NCBI RefSeq assembly: GCF_003129905.1
Contig: NZ_QFFM01000030.1
Span: 1-40,329 of the forward strand
Reading direction: 5' to 3'
DNA length: 40,329 nt
DNA from: Bifidobacterium callitrichidarum
GTDB taxonomy: Bacteria > Actinomycetota > Actinomycetes > Actinomycetales > Bifidobacteriaceae
Shown: piece by piece, positions 1-8,252 of the stretch
Layout: every line of letters begins with the position of its first letter
Numbering within the stretch: the first letter of the stretch is position 1
Notes under the pieces: model-generated
Told to the model about the DNA's origin: nothing
The model's database searches: none
What the model saw: the letters and a program-made list of their open reading frames with translations, nothing else
Program-made: the position numbers and the translations under genes

Positions 1-83
1 GTGGGGGTGTTGGCGTTGGCCGCGATGACGGCGTCGCTGCCGCCGCGGGGATCGGATACATTCATGATGTTCTCGTCAGTCAT
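1..83 (-). CDS. 5' end of an unidentified gene downstream of tetR (runs off the window)
   Basis: An ATG at 83 on the minus strand is preceded by a purine-rich GGGAAG ribosome-binding site. It opens a frame that stays open to the window edge, about 27 codons, beginning MTDENIMNVSDPRGGSD. The visible part is hydrophilic and shows no recognisable domain. It lies 45 bp downstream of the tetR stop on the same strand, so the two are probably co-transcribed and this gene is a plausible target of the regulator, often an exporter in such pairs. That role is inference; the product cannot be named from this fragment. Confidence 0.55.
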   Translation of the reverse strand, partial: MTDENIMNVSDPRGGSDAVIAANANTP

Positions 84-128
84 GGTTCCATCTTCCCGTG
101 AGCGGCGCGAAAACGCCAGCATTGCAGG

Positions 129-812
129 CTATTGCGCCTTGTGAGAAACCTCACCGGCCGGCGTACCGGTTGCGGACAGGCCCTGTGCGTTGTGGACGAA
201 GATGCGGTTCCAGTAGGCGAGCATGTCCTCGCGGCTCATGGCCAGGTAGATGCCCATGGCCAGCACGGCCACGTCCTCCTTGAGCAGGTCCTTGATTTCG
301 ATGGTGTCGCTGAGTTCCGGCCAGCGCTGGAGCACGGCGAGCATGCCGCCCACGGTGAACTCCACCATGAGATCGGTTTTGAGGCTGATGTGCTCGGGGT
401 TGAGCTGAAGCATGCTGAGCATTTGCAGACGGGCGAAATCACGCAGGGATTCGGTCAGATCCAGCGTGCTGTGCGGGCCGGCGAGCAGGGCCAGGCGGTC
501 GAGGCGCTGGCGTGGAGCGGGGGCGGCGAGCAGCGCGGTGATGCGTTCGCGCCACTGCTCGCCGGGATTGCCGTTCGGATCCGGGGCTTGGGGAAGCGGG
601 ATGGCCTCCACCTGATGCAGGATGGCGGAATCGGCTAGTTCGGGCAGGCCGGAGAAGTGGTAGTAGAAGGAATTGCGATTCACGCCGGCCTCGCGCACCA
701 CGTCCGTGACGGTGATCTTGCGGTAGTCGCGGTCGGCCAGCAGCTCCCAGAAGGCGTTTTCAAGGCGTTCCTTGGCCGGGAGTACTTCGGAATCATGGCG
801 TGGGCGTGGCAT
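129..812 (-). CDS. TetR family transcriptional regulator
   Basis: A 227-residue regulator starting MPRPRHDSEV. I chose the ATG at 812 because GAGAGGG lies just upstream; a longer in-frame extension to 878 lacks a good site. Residues about 12-60 form the TetR helix-turn-helix, with the recognition stretch VVREAGVNRNSFYYHF. The remainder is helical and should be the ligand-binding and dimerisation domain. It heads a minus-strand unit whose next gene starts at 83, so autoregulation together with control of that gene is likely. AT-rich sequence near 855-890 contains TACAAT on the minus strand and overlapping GTATAC/GTAC dyads that could be promoter and operator. The ligand is unknown. Confidence 0.9.
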   Translation of the reverse strand: MPRPRHDSEVLPAKERLENAFWELLADRDYRKITVTDVVREAGVNRNSFYYHFSGLPELADSAILHQVEAIPLPQAPDPNGNPGEQWRERITALLAAPAPRQRLDRLALLAGPHSTLDLTESLRDFARLQMLSMLQLNPEHISLKTDLMVEFTVGGMLAVLQRWPELSDTIEIKDLLKEDVAVLAMGIYLAMSREDMLAYWNRIFVHNAQGLSATGTPAGEVSHKAQ

Positions 813-928
813 CGTTCCCTCTCTTCGCTGGTTGTGTTGGTCATGCTGTCTAAATAATTTATTGTACAGTATACCCAATTACGGAATATCCGATTGCGGA
901 GGGTGCGCTGGCTTGGATGCGAACGGCC

Positions 929-2299
929 TTACTTGGCCGGAAGACTGCGGTCGTCGTTGGCGGCGGACGCGCCGCCGCCGGTCGTTGCCGTAGGCTCGGA
1001 ATCGGCCGAACCGGGCTTTTCGGCCTTCTGCGCCGCGGATCCGGTCGTCGTCGCGCGCTTGCGCTTGGCGGTGGACGCCTTGAACAGAATCGCCAACGCC
1101 TCGGTCAGATGCCGGCGGTCCTCGGGTGTGAGCCCCACGTACGCGCCCAGCATGGAGGGAATCGCGGCGGGGAGGTTGCCCATCAGGTCGCTCAGACTGG
1201 TGGCGCCGTTCGCGTGCAGCACACGGAACAGCGCGTCCACGGCACGCTCACGCTGCTCCGGGGTCAGGGCCGCGATCCAATGGTTGAGCTGCTCGTTGAA
1301 CAGTTGCGAGCTGGAGCTCAAATCAGGTTCGGTCACGAACCGGTCGCCGTCCACCAGCCAGGTGTACGCCGAATGCTGCATGATGCCGTCGGAATCGGAC
1401 GAGACCACGCGGCAAGGCTCGGGCGTCTCGAAGACCATGCCCACGATCGACGAATCCGGCACGATCTTCGTCACCTTCGGCTGCACGGCCTGATACGCCG
1501 GACTGGTCACGATCTCCGGTGGGAAGCCGGGGCCGTCCAACGAGTAGATGTGCTCGATGCGCCGCTGCACCTTGGGCTCGGCGTTCATGGCCGAGTAGAT
1601 CGCCAGATTGCCTCCCTTGGAGTGGCCCACCAGAATGATCGGCCCCTGCCACAGGCGCGCCACCGTATCCAGATAGGCGCTCGCCGCGCGTTGGGCCGGC
1701 ACCGGGTACTGGAAGGACATGTTGAAATCCTCTTTCCAGCCGATCAGCGAATCATCGGTGCCGCGGAAGGAGATGACGAGCGTGCCTTTATGCGTGGGAT
1801 TGCGGCGGTTGCGGCCGTCCGGCAGCTGGAACGTGGCCGCTGCGAACTGCGTCTGTTCGCCTCGGTTGATGTGTTCGACCACCGCGCCGAGACGCACGTC
1901 CGCGAATCGCGGGGACAGGGCGCACGCCTCGAACAGACGGTGGGTCAGGCTTGGATCGATGACCGAAACGACTTGCGGCTCGTGCGGTTTGTCGTCCGCG
2001 TCGGTGGTGAGCGAGCGGTGCAGTTCTTGGTTCGCGTCCGCAAGGCTTACCGACTCCAACGCCGGATGCCACAGCGCCCTGAACCAGATGAGCGGGTGAC
2101 GAGGCTCAAACGCGCGGATGCGGGCCGCGAAGGAACTGCCTGCCGATTGCGGCTGCGATTCGTCCAGCATGAGCGTGGGGCAGATCGCGGCCACGTCCTC
2201 GTAGATGAGCGTGCCGAAGATCAGCGCGTCCACCTCGTTGAGCGGCAGTTCGGCAAACGTTCGCGTCTCGGTGCGCGCGTATTCGATGATGTCGCCCAT
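929..2299 (-). CDS. DUF2974 (Mbeg1-like) alpha/beta hydrolase, copy 1
   Basis: A 456-residue protein starting MGDIIEYARTETRTFAELPL. The ATG at 2299 is preceded at good spacing by AAAGGAGGG, so the upstream extension to 2452 is rejected. The N-terminal part matches the DUF2974 family. A nucleophile elbow GHSKGGN at about residues 222-228 marks a lipase-like alpha/beta hydrolase with Ser as nucleophile. The C-terminus (about 405-456) is Ala/Lys/Thr-rich, low in complexity and probably disordered. There is no signal peptide or membrane helix, so it is probably cytoplasmic. Substrate unknown. It is clearly paralogous to the gene at 3316, sharing the opening EYxRTExRTFA, the FRGT region, the elbow and the VPxSSIxGM segment. 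Confidence 0.88.
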   Translation of the reverse strand: MGDIIEYARTETRTFAELPLNEVDALIFGTLIYEDVAAICPTLMLDESQPQSAGSSFAARIRAFEPRHPLIWFRALWHPALESVSLADANQELHRSLTTDADDKPHEPQVVSVIDPSLTHRLFEACALSPRFADVRLGAVVEHINRGEQTQFAAATFQLPDGRNRRNPTHKGTLVISFRGTDDSLIGWKEDFNMSFQYPVPAQRAASAYLDTVARLWQGPIILVGHSKGGNLAIYSAMNAEPKVQRRIEHIYSLDGPGFPPEIVTSPAYQAVQPKVTKIVPDSSIVGMVFETPEPCRVVSSDSDGIMQHSAYTWLVDGDRFVTEPDLSSSSQLFNEQLNHWIAALTPEQRERAVDALFRVLHANGATSLSDLMGNLPAAIPSMLGAYVGLTPEDRRHLTEALAILFKASTAKRKRATTTGSAAQKAEKPGSADSEPTATTGGGASAANDDRSLPAK

Positions 2300-2503
2300 G
2301 CCGCTGCCCTCCTTTGGTGTGCTTCGGTCCGTTTCGACGCTCCTGCCGGTCCTGCGCCGGTTTGCATACGTAAGAAAAATTCTACGATTCCGCCGCGCGC
2401 GGCTTCCCGACGATGCTCCCACGGCGAACATCCCCGCCCGTTTTCCCGCCATAATTCCCGGTGATGTGGGGTATGACGGAGATGGTACTCGCCGGTCGTC
2501 TTC

Positions 2504-3175
2504 CTATAGGTCGAAACGGGAGAGGTCCACGCCTTCCAGGTCGAGGAGAGTGGCCTTGATGTCGAGGCGGCCGCCGTAGCCGCCGAAGGAACGGCCGGAG
2601 CCGACCACGCGGTGGCAGGGGACGATGATGGTGATGGGGTTGCGCTTCACCGCGCCGCCCACGGCCTGCGCCGCCATACGGCCGCCGCCGCGTCGCTCCG
2701 CCAGTTCGGCGGCGATGTCGCCGTAACTGACCGTCCGGCCGTACGGGATTTCGGCGATGAGGGCCCACACCTCATGCTGGAATGGCGTGCCCTGCGCGTG
2801 GAGCGGGGGAGCGGAACCGAAATCGGGGTGCTCGTCGGTGAAGTAGGCTTTGAGCCAGGCGCCGGTCTGACGGAAGATATCGCGGGCGCCTTCGGACGCG
2901 CGGTGTTCCGGTGCGATAAGGACAACGGTATCCAAGTGCGCATCGCCCGCTGCGGCCGTGTTATCGGGGATGCTGGCGGCTGTGGCGTCGCCGGTCGCGG
3001 TTCCGCAGTCGTCGTCGTTCCGGCTTTTCGCCCACCACCAGTCCTCCAGACACAGTTCGGTCAGCGCCGTGCCGTCGGACGCCATGTGCATGCGCCCGAT
3101 CGGTGTGACGACCGTGGCGGAATACGAGGGGTGTGCGGGCTGCACCGGCCGTGCGAATCGTGCGGATTGGGACAT
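2504..3175 (-). CDS. ogt: Methylated-DNA--protein-cysteine S-methyltransferase
   Basis: A 223-residue suicide repair protein that moves the alkyl group from O6-alkylguanine to its own cysteine. The acceptor motif PCHRVV lies near residue 187, followed by the GSGRSFGGYGGR loop; the GTPFQHEVW and IPYGRTVSYGDIA segments form the helix-turn-helix DNA-binding part. The N-terminal domain carries a low-complexity Asp/Ala/Thr insert at about residues 45-70. I prefer the ATG at 3175. No Shine-Dalgarno is visible, but a CATAAT box at 3183-3188 sits 7 nt before it and TTGCTC lies 16 nt further upstream, suggesting a leaderless transcript; an ATG at 3184 would overlap that box. It lies between two DUF2974 paralogues. 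Confidence 0.93.
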   Translation of the reverse strand: MSQSARFARPVQPAHPSYSATVVTPIGRMHMASDGTALTELCLEDWWWAKSRNDDDCGTATGDATAASIPDNTAAAGDAHLDTVVLIAPEHRASEGARDIFRQTGAWLKAYFTDEHPDFGSAPPLHAQGTPFQHEVWALIAEIPYGRTVSYGDIAAELAERRGGGRMAAQAVGGAVKRNPITIIVPCHRVVGSGRSFGGYGGRLDIKATLLDLEGVDLSRFDL

Positions 3176-3315
3176 GACACCCATTATGCGTCGGCATAAC
3201 CGTCGAGCAACGGCAACGCGGACGATTGATTCGGTCTGCCGTAGACCGTAGAGCAAAATCCTGTGCCGCAAACGCAGGATTCACGGCGGCACTCCAGGGC
3301 GGCTACAGTGGAGCC

Positions 3316-4467
3316 ATGGGCAATCTGCTTGAATACGTGCGCACCGAGTTCCGCACCTTCGCGGACAAGCCGTTCTCCGCAGTGGACTCGCTGGTCCTGT
3401 CCGATTTCTCCTACGTCCATCCGCCCATGGCCGTCGTGCCGGCATTCGACGCGGCCAAAACCGTGGCTACCGTGCCCTTGGGCGCGATGCTGCGTGCCGA
3501 GGACTACCCTGACATGTTCTGCGCCGGCTCGGAATCGGTGAACCGCGAACGGCTCGACCTGCTCCGTGCGCTCGCCGAATCGCCGCGATGGCGCGGCCTG
3601 GCCATCGGCGAATCCGCCGAGCACACCGATCCGGCCAGCGAAACGCAATTCGCCGCCATGACCTTCGACCTGACCGACTGCACCGGCTACGGGTCGCGCA
3701 ACCCCACCCTATACGTGGCGTTCCGCGGCACCGAAGGCACACTTGTCGGCTGGAAGGAGGACTTCAATATGGCCGTCACCTTCCCCGTGCCCGCGCAACG
3801 GTTGGCCGCCGACTATCTCCGATCGATCGCCGTACGCAGTGCCGGGCCATTCGGCGGCAATCCCGTGCAACTCATGGTGGGCGGCCACTCCAAAGGCGGC
3901 AACCTCGCCACCTACGCCACGATGATGCTGGAACAGCACGGCGAAACCGGCCGTGTCTCACGCATCTTCTCGCATGACGGGCCGGGATTCCCGGCTGCGG
4001 TCGTGCAGTCGGATGGCTATCGGGACGTCGAGGGGCGAATCGACAAGACCGTGCCGGAATCGTCGATCATCGGCATGCTGCTGGATTCCGGCGCCCAGCG
4101 GACCGTCGTGCGATCGGATGCGGTGAGCATCCTGCAACATATGTGCGGCACCTGGCAGATCGCGGACGGCGAGTTCGAGACCGTGCCCGAGCTCACGCGC
4201 GGCGCGCAGCTCATCGACCGGACCATCAGTGGATGGCTGGACCGCATTCCCGAGGAACGCAGGCGCATCGTGGTGGACGAGGTGTACGGCATCTTCGCCG
4301 CGGCCGGGTATGGCCAATTCGCGGATCTGGCCCAACATTGGACCGAAGCGCTGCCGAAGATCGTGGCAGCCGCCCGCGGGACCGATCCCGAGGCCCGTGC
4401 GGTCATCGCGAGCGTGCTCAAGGCGATTCCGCAGTCGGCCGCCAGGTCGCTGAAGGACGAGCGCTGA
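3316..4467 (+). CDS. DUF2974 (Mbeg1-like) alpha/beta hydrolase, copy 2
   Basis: A 383-residue paralogue of the protein at 929-2299, beginning MGNLLEYVRTEFRTFADKPF. The elbow GGHSKGGN falls at about residues 190-197; other shared blocks are VAFRGTEGTLVGWKEDFNM and VPESSIIGMLLDSG. It lacks the long low-complexity tail of copy 1. I chose the ATG at 3316 because it aligns with the paralogue's start and because TACAGT at 3304-3309 lies 6 nt before it, with no leader or Shine-Dalgarno, so the mRNA is probably leaderless. It is transcribed away from ogt and copy 1. Cytoplasmic hydrolase of unknown substrate. Confidence 0.88.
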   Translation: MGNLLEYVRTEFRTFADKPFSAVDSLVLSDFSYVHPPMAVVPAFDAAKTVATVPLGAMLRAEDYPDMFCAGSESVNRERLDLLRALAESPRWRGLAIGESAEHTDPASETQFAAMTFDLTDCTGYGSRNPTLYVAFRGTEGTLVGWKEDFNMAVTFPVPAQRLAADYLRSIAVRSAGPFGGNPVQLMVGGHSKGGNLATYATMMLEQHGETGRVSRIFSHDGPGFPAAVVQSDGYRDVEGRIDKTVPESSIIGMLLDSGAQRTVVRSDAVSILQHMCGTWQIADGEFETVPELTRGAQLIDRTISGWLDRIPEERRRIVVDEVYGIFAAAGYGQFADLAQHWTEALPKIVAAARGTDPEARAVIASVLKAIPQSAARSLKDER

Positions 4468-4546
4468 AAGTGAGCGGTCGTCCCTGCTTCGACGGCCCTT
4501 GCCTTGGCGGGGCTCATGGTCAGGCAAATAGTCAGGCAAATACGAC

Positions 4547-4588
4547 GAAACGGGCCGGCGGCGCCGAAGTGCGCTACCGGCCCATTTC
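4547..4588. terminator. Hairpin between convergent genes
   Basis: GAAACGGGCCGG pairs with CCGGCCCATTTC (one mismatch), flanked by short A and T runs on the two sides. It lies between the DUF2974 gene and the convergent FMN reductase and could stop transcription from both. A direct repeat of CAGGCAAATA lies just upstream at about 4521-4541. Confidence 0.6.
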
Positions 4589-4657
4589 CGTGAGAGCTTA
4601 TGCGAGGCTATGTATGCCTATACGTATCGCTCGGTCACTCGGTCGCTGAGGTAAGGA

Positions 4658-5218
4658 TCAGGCCTCAACGAACTTGAGGAAGGCGTCGGCCTCGGCGGCG
4701 AGCTTGGCCTTGTCCTCGTCGGAGAGGGCCAGCTTGCCGGTGCCCCAGGCCTCCGGAGCCAGGGCCACGCCCACCTGCTCGGACTCGGGCAGCAGCTCGG
4801 CCTTGTTGAAGCCCAGCACCTCGTTCAGCTTGGCGCGGGTGCCGGCGCCGGCGGACTGGCCGGCCACGGCGGAGATGGCGATCTTCTTGCCGGCCAGCAC
4901 GGAGGCGGACTCGGCCGGGAACGGCTCGAGCGGGCGGGACAACCAGTCGAGCAGGTTCTTCAGCACGCCCGGGTAGCTGTAGTTGTACTCCGGGGAGAAG
5001 ATCCACACGCCATCGGCCTCGGCGACGGCCTTGCGGGCCTCGGCGACGGCGACCGGCGGGGTCGGGAACTCCTCGTCCTGGCTGAAGAACGGCACGTCGG
5101 AGTAATCCAGGAAGCTCACCTCGGCACGGTCGCCGATGAGGGCCTTGGCCTCGTCGGCCAGCTGGTCGTTGAAGCCGTACTTGTGCAGGCTGCCCACGAT
5201 GAACAGAAGCTTGGTCAT
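4658..5218 (-). CDS. NADPH-dependent FMN reductase family protein
   Basis: A 186-residue flavodoxin-like reductase. The opening MTKLLFIVGSLHKYGFN carries the FMN-phosphate loop GS(x)nN of NAD(P)H:FMN reductases; SPEYNYSYPGVLKNLLDWLSR at about 80-100 is the family's flavin-contact signature. It should be soluble and reduce FMN or quinones/azo dyes with NAD(P)H; the physiological acceptor is unknown. The start at 5218 is chosen because AAGGGA lies 7-8 nt upstream; the long open extension to 6178 is an artefact of high GC. It is divergent from a short GntR regulator across a 288-bp gap containing a perfect palindrome, so control by that regulator is plausible. Confidence 0.92.
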   Translation of the reverse strand: MTKLLFIVGSLHKYGFNDQLADEAKALIGDRAEVSFLDYSDVPFFSQDEEFPTPPVAVAEARKAVAEADGVWIFSPEYNYSYPGVLKNLLDWLSRPLEPFPAESASVLAGKKIAISAVAGQSAGAGTRAKLNEVLGFNKAELLPESEQVGVALAPEAWGTGKLALSDEDKAKLAAEADAFLKFVEA

Positions 5219-5334
5219 GATGTTTCCCTTCGTTTTATTGACTGCCGGATGCCGTCCGGCGGCGCGGCCGACGCGCTGCGCCCGAGGCGGCATTCGTATC
5301 ACCTTCAGTATTGTGCGATTGTGCCGCGGACACG

Positions 5335-5351
5335 CTTCACCTTGGGTGAAG
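5335..5351. promoter_or_regulatory. Palindromic operator candidate between FMN reductase and GntR genes
   Basis: CTTCACC-TTG-GGTGAAG is a perfect 7-3-7 inverted repeat in the divergent intergenic region. Its size suits a dimeric winged-helix repressor such as the adjacent GntR protein. A tandem GATACAGG follows near 5400-5426. The regulatory role is inferred from position. Confidence 0.5.
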
Positions 5352-5506
5352 AATGGCGGAATTCTGCGGTATTGAATAGGTGGTACTGTGTCGTTTGGTT
5401 GATACAGGTTTTGGCTGATACAGGGTGATGCCGGGCGGTGGACCCGTGCGCCGGCTGCGGTACTGCGGCGTTTCGGAATGCCGACCCTGTCGGAAAGGAT
5501 GCGACG

Positions 5507-5959
5507 ATGGCTTCCATCGATGGTAGCGCGACCGGTTCGATCGTGCTTGCTGGTGCTGATGCAGGTGCCGATATGGGTGCTGATTCGGGTGTGGATTGCA
5601 GGGCATGTGCCAGAACGGATGTCAGCGGTTCCGACGGCATCGTGGCGCGGTTCACCGGGCTGATCCGTTCCGGCGAGTTGCCGTCGGGCGCCGAAATGCC
5701 GTCGATCCGTGGTCTTGCCGCCGAGCTTGGCGTGGCTCCGGGGACCGTGCGGCGGGCGTACGGCGAGCTGGAATCGCAAGGGCTGATCGTTACGAGCGCC
5801 GGCCGGCCGTCCCGTGTGGCGGAGCAGGAGGAGGCGCCGTGCGAGGTGCTGGCCGCCGTGCAGGTGCTCGTGGCCGCGGCGCATCGGCAGGGCGTGAGTC
5901 GGCGTGAGGTGCAGGACGTGATCGGCACGATGTGGGATATGCCGGCGCCCGAATTGTGA
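5507..5959 (+). CDS. Short GntR-family (YtrA-like) transcriptional regulator
   Basis: A 150-residue protein from the ATG at 5507, which has GGAAAGGA 7 nt upstream; an upstream in-frame ATG at 5438 has none. The first 40 residues are low complexity (Gly/Ala/Asp). Residues about 45-110 form a GntR winged helix: IVARFTGLIRSGELPSGAEM, then PSIRGLAAELGVAPGTVRRAY and the wing GLIVTSAGRPSRV. Only a short helical tail follows, as in the YtrA subgroup, so there is no large effector domain. YtrA regulators often control ABC transporters; here the divergent neighbour is an FMN reductase. The 261 bp between this gene and the first tRNA hold no gene I can support. Confidence 0.85.
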   Translation: MASIDGSATGSIVLAGADAGADMGADSGVDCRACARTDVSGSDGIVARFTGLIRSGELPSGAEMPSIRGLAAELGVAPGTVRRAYGELESQGLIVTSAGRPSRVAEQEEAPCEVLAAVQVLVAAAHRQGVSRREVQDVIGTMWDMPAPEL

Positions 5960-6220
5960 GATTATGGAATGCGGATTGGAATGGATTGGGGTGAGTTGGA
6001 GGTCGTCGGGCGGGTGCTCGTGGTGCGGTCTGTTGCTCGCGACACTCCGAAGTGCAGGTTGATTTGCGATTGAAATGTGACTCGATTCAGGTGGTTTGAG
6101 GTGATTTGCGTCTGATGGTGAAAATCCAAAAACCGCGGAATTTCGCCGAGACACGCCGTAAGATGCATTTTTTCGCAAAAGCGCGTATCTTATTCACCTG
6201 TTGCTTCTCGCAAGCGACAT

Positions 6221-6293
6221 GCGGACATAGCTTAGTTGGTAAAGCGCAACCTTGCCAAGGTTGAGACCGCGGGTTCGAGTCCCGTTGTCCGCT
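6221..6293 (+). tRNA. tRNA-Gly (anticodon GCC)
   Basis: A 73-nt cloverleaf. The acceptor arms GCGGACA and TGTCCGC pair with discriminator T, the anticodon loop reads CTTGCCAAGG with GCC, and the T arm contains GGGTTCGAGTCCC. CCA is not encoded. First of three clustered tRNAs on the plus strand. Confidence 0.96.
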
Positions 6294-6331
6294 CTCAGAA
6301 GGCCGGCCACTCGGCCGGATGACCTAGACCC

Positions 6332-6403
6332 GGGCGGTTGGCGCAGAGGTAGCGCACTTCCCTGACACGGAAGGGGTCACAAGTTCGAATCTTGTATCGC
6401 CCA
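6332..6403 (+). tRNA. tRNA-Val (anticodon GAC)
   Basis: A 72-nt cloverleaf. Acceptor GGGCGGT pairs with ATCGCCC (one G-T), the anticodon stem CTTCC/GGAAG encloses CTGACAC with GAC, and the T arm includes AAGTTCGAATCTT. It decodes GUC and GUU. Confidence 0.96.
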
Positions 6404-6413
6404 CTCACATACG

Positions 6414-6440
6414 GCCGGCAGGCGACTGCCGGTTTTGTTA
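6414..6440 (+). terminator. Hairpin with T-rich tail between the two tRNA-Val genes
   Basis: CCGGCAG-GCGA-CTGCCGG followed by TTTTGTT is a compact intrinsic-terminator-like hairpin. It implies the third tRNA may be transcribed separately or by read-through. Confidence 0.6.
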
Positions 6441-6449
6441 TGTGCCCTT

Positions 6450-6522
6450 GGGCGATTGGCGCAGCGGCTAGCGCACTTCGTTCACACCGAAGGGGTCGTA
6501 GGTTCGATTCCTACATCGCCCA
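6450..6522 (+). tRNA. tRNA-Val (anticodon CAC)
   Basis: A 73-nt cloverleaf. Acceptor GGGCGAT pairs with ATCGCCC, the anticodon stem CTTCG/CGAAG encloses TTCACAC with CAC, and the T arm has AGGTTCGATTCCT. It decodes GUG and closely resembles the preceding tRNA-Val(GAC). Confidence 0.96.
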
Positions 6523-6531
6523 CCCTTCATC

Positions 6532-6557
6532 TCCCGCCAAGTTTGGCGGGATTTTTT
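6532..6557 (+). terminator. Intrinsic terminator after the tRNA cluster
   Basis: TCCCGCCA-AGTT-TGGCGGGA followed directly by six T residues: a textbook rho-independent terminator 10 nt after the last tRNA. Confidence 0.9.
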
Positions 6558-6590
6558 GTTATCGGACGAAACGGGGAGTGCCCGCGTCGA

Positions 6591-6752
6591 TTTCTGGGCA
6601 TATACCAGCCAGTTATTCTGTGCATACACGTACCACAAACGAATTTCTGGGCATATACGTATCACGAAAACCAGGGAGACGGGGCCTTCGTGGTACGTGC
6701 ATGCACAGAATCGAGAATGGCGGTCGATTCATGGTAGGTATATGCCCAGAAA
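6591..6752. repeat. Array I: five copies of a ~21-nt motif, nested inverted repeats
   Basis: Three direct copies (from 6591, 6615, 6644) and two inverted copies (6690-6711, 6733-6752) of a motif approximating TTCTGGGCATAYACGTAYCA. The outermost arms (6591-6606 and 6737-6752) match perfectly over 16 bp. Copies at 6643 and 6711 form a stem of about 25 bp around an 18-nt loop. Several differences are T/C changes opposite G, which would keep G-U pairs in RNA. It sits between the tRNA terminator and the convergent lipase gene. Overlapping short open frames look like by-products of the repeats. Function unknown. Confidence 0.85.
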
Positions 6753-6785
6753 CGGCAGTGGTGCAGACGGAATCCCTGTGATTTC

Positions 6786-8156
6786 TCACAATCCCCGGCG
6801 TTTGAGGGCGGCGACGATCTGCACGTAGAACTCGCGTACATCGAATCCGGGGATGTTCTCGCGATTGAGGTCGATCATGTCCGCATGTGAGATGCCGCGC
6901 ATGCCGTTCGGCTCCAGCCAAGTGAACTGTTCGCCCCAGGGGAACGACGGTTGGGCCACGAGCCCGTCGTTCGGTCCGTCGAACCACTTGACCAGCGGGT
7001 ACGTGAAGTTCAGCGGGAACTTGCCGGTGGTGGCGTGCGCCAGTTTCGAGCCGACGCTTTGGCAGACGATGCCGGCGAAGGGATCGAAATCCGCCGGCCC
7101 GGCAGCTGGCCCGTACGCTGGTACGGGGAATTGCGGGTGCGGCGATTGCGGCGTCCGAATCCCGGCGTCGCGTGGCACGGCATCACCGCCGGCGTTGCGT
7201 CCGCGCGTGCCGCTCAGCTCCGCCCGGTCGCCGATTTCGGCATTCAGTCGCGTGCAGCCGGCCTGAGTCAGGTCATGCACCGCGGCCATGAAGTCGGGCT
7301 TGGTGTCGCCCAATCGTGCCGCCGCGGCGTTGTACGTGGCCGCGACCTTGTGCTGAACAGGCAACGGGATGTTGGTCAGCAGATAGTCGGCGAACCCGCA
7401 GCCGCGATGCGGCGTGTTGATGGTGGTAAGCGAGGCCACGAACGGCGCCGCCCCGCAGCGGGCGATGGCGTAACGCATGTCAAGCCCGCCCTTGGAATGC
7501 GCGATGACATTCACCTTGCCGCATCCGGTCGTCTCCACGATATGCCGGATGCGCGCGGTCAGCTCGCGGGCGGAATCCGGCACGGACGCGGCCGACTGAT
7601 GTTCGCCGTAATAGATCGTGGCGCCGTTGCGCTGGAGTTCCGCCGGGATGCGGCCCCAGTAGTTGAGCAGTGCGGTATCGCGGAAGAACACGCCATGCAC
7701 CAGCAGGACCGGGTGTCGCGTGGCGCAGATGCGTTCGGATGCCCGCGCGCGGTCCAGCTGGTCCTTGGCGGTCTCGAATCGCACTTCCTCGCCGACCGTG
7801 CGGATGATGAGTCGCAGTGCGATGAGGTTTGCGATGGGTATCCAGCCGCACAGTATGCCGATCACGCGGATTTTGAGGCCGAGCTGCACCGACGTGACGT
7901 ATACGGTGATGATGCCGATCCAGAAGACGATGGATTCGATGACGATTACGGCTGTGAGCCCCGCAGTCCAGACCGGCCACGCCGTGCCCCATGGCGCTGG
8001 CCATGATATGGCGAGCATGGTGATGAGCGTTGCCGCGAGCCCGATGGTGGTCATGAGCGTGGTCCACCAGAACAGCCTCAGCATGTTGACGCCGAACCTG
8101 CACGCGGTGATGCGACCGGTCATATGCCCCACTGTTCCCCCTACGTTGACGGCCAT
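6786..8156 (-). CDS. Membrane-anchored triacylglycerol-lipase-like alpha/beta hydrolase
   Basis: A 456-residue protein. Two or three hydrophobic segments lie within about residues 22-125 (around TIGLAATLITMLAIS, TAVIVIESIVFWIGIITVYV and IGILCGWIPIANLIAL), followed by a lipase domain beginning HPVLLVHGVF (oxyanion strand). The nucleophile elbow is AHSKGG at about residue 221; the acid is probably in WFDGPNDGLV and the histidine in GISHADMIDL. A Gly/Ala/Pro-rich stretch near 315-345 is a loop insert. It is probably a membrane-tethered ester hydrolase of unknown lipid substrate. The start at 8156 has TAGACT 9 nt upstream but no clear Shine-Dalgarno; an ATG at 8123 with GGGGGAA upstream is an alternative. 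Confidence 0.85.
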   Translation of the reverse strand: MAVNVGGTVGHMTGRITACRFGVNMLRLFWWTTLMTTIGLAATLITMLAISWPAPWGTAWPVWTAGLTAVIVIESIVFWIGIITVYVTSVQLGLKIRVIGILCGWIPIANLIALRLIIRTVGEEVRFETAKDQLDRARASERICATRHPVLLVHGVFFRDTALLNYWGRIPAELQRNGATIYYGEHQSAASVPDSARELTARIRHIVETTGCGKVNVIAHSKGGLDMRYAIARCGAAPFVASLTTINTPHRGCGFADYLLTNIPLPVQHKVAATYNAAAARLGDTKPDFMAAVHDLTQAGCTRLNAEIGDRAELSGTRGRNAGGDAVPRDAGIRTPQSPHPQFPVPAYGPAAGPADFDPFAGIVCQSVGSKLAHATTGKFPLNFTYPLVKWFDGPNDGLVAQPSFPWGEQFTWLEPNGMRGISHADMIDLNRENIPGFDVREFYVQIVAALKRRGL

Positions 8157-8252
8157 GTCAATCTCAGTCTATTCACCGTAGCGCCGCGGCGGTGCGGTCC
8201 GTAGATGAACTTTGCGGGAACGACGGTGCATGGGCCGGCTAGGGTAGTGGCC

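Noticed and set aside
917..2464. 515-codon open frame on the plus strand
   Set aside because: It is the reverse shadow of the DUF2974 gene, rich in Arg/Gly/His as GC-rich antisense frames are, with no domain and no ribosome-binding site.
6435..6737. 100-codon frame across tRNA-Val(CAC) and array I
   Set aside because: It runs through a tRNA and its terminator; the repeated FWAYTYH-like peptides simply follow from the DNA repeats.
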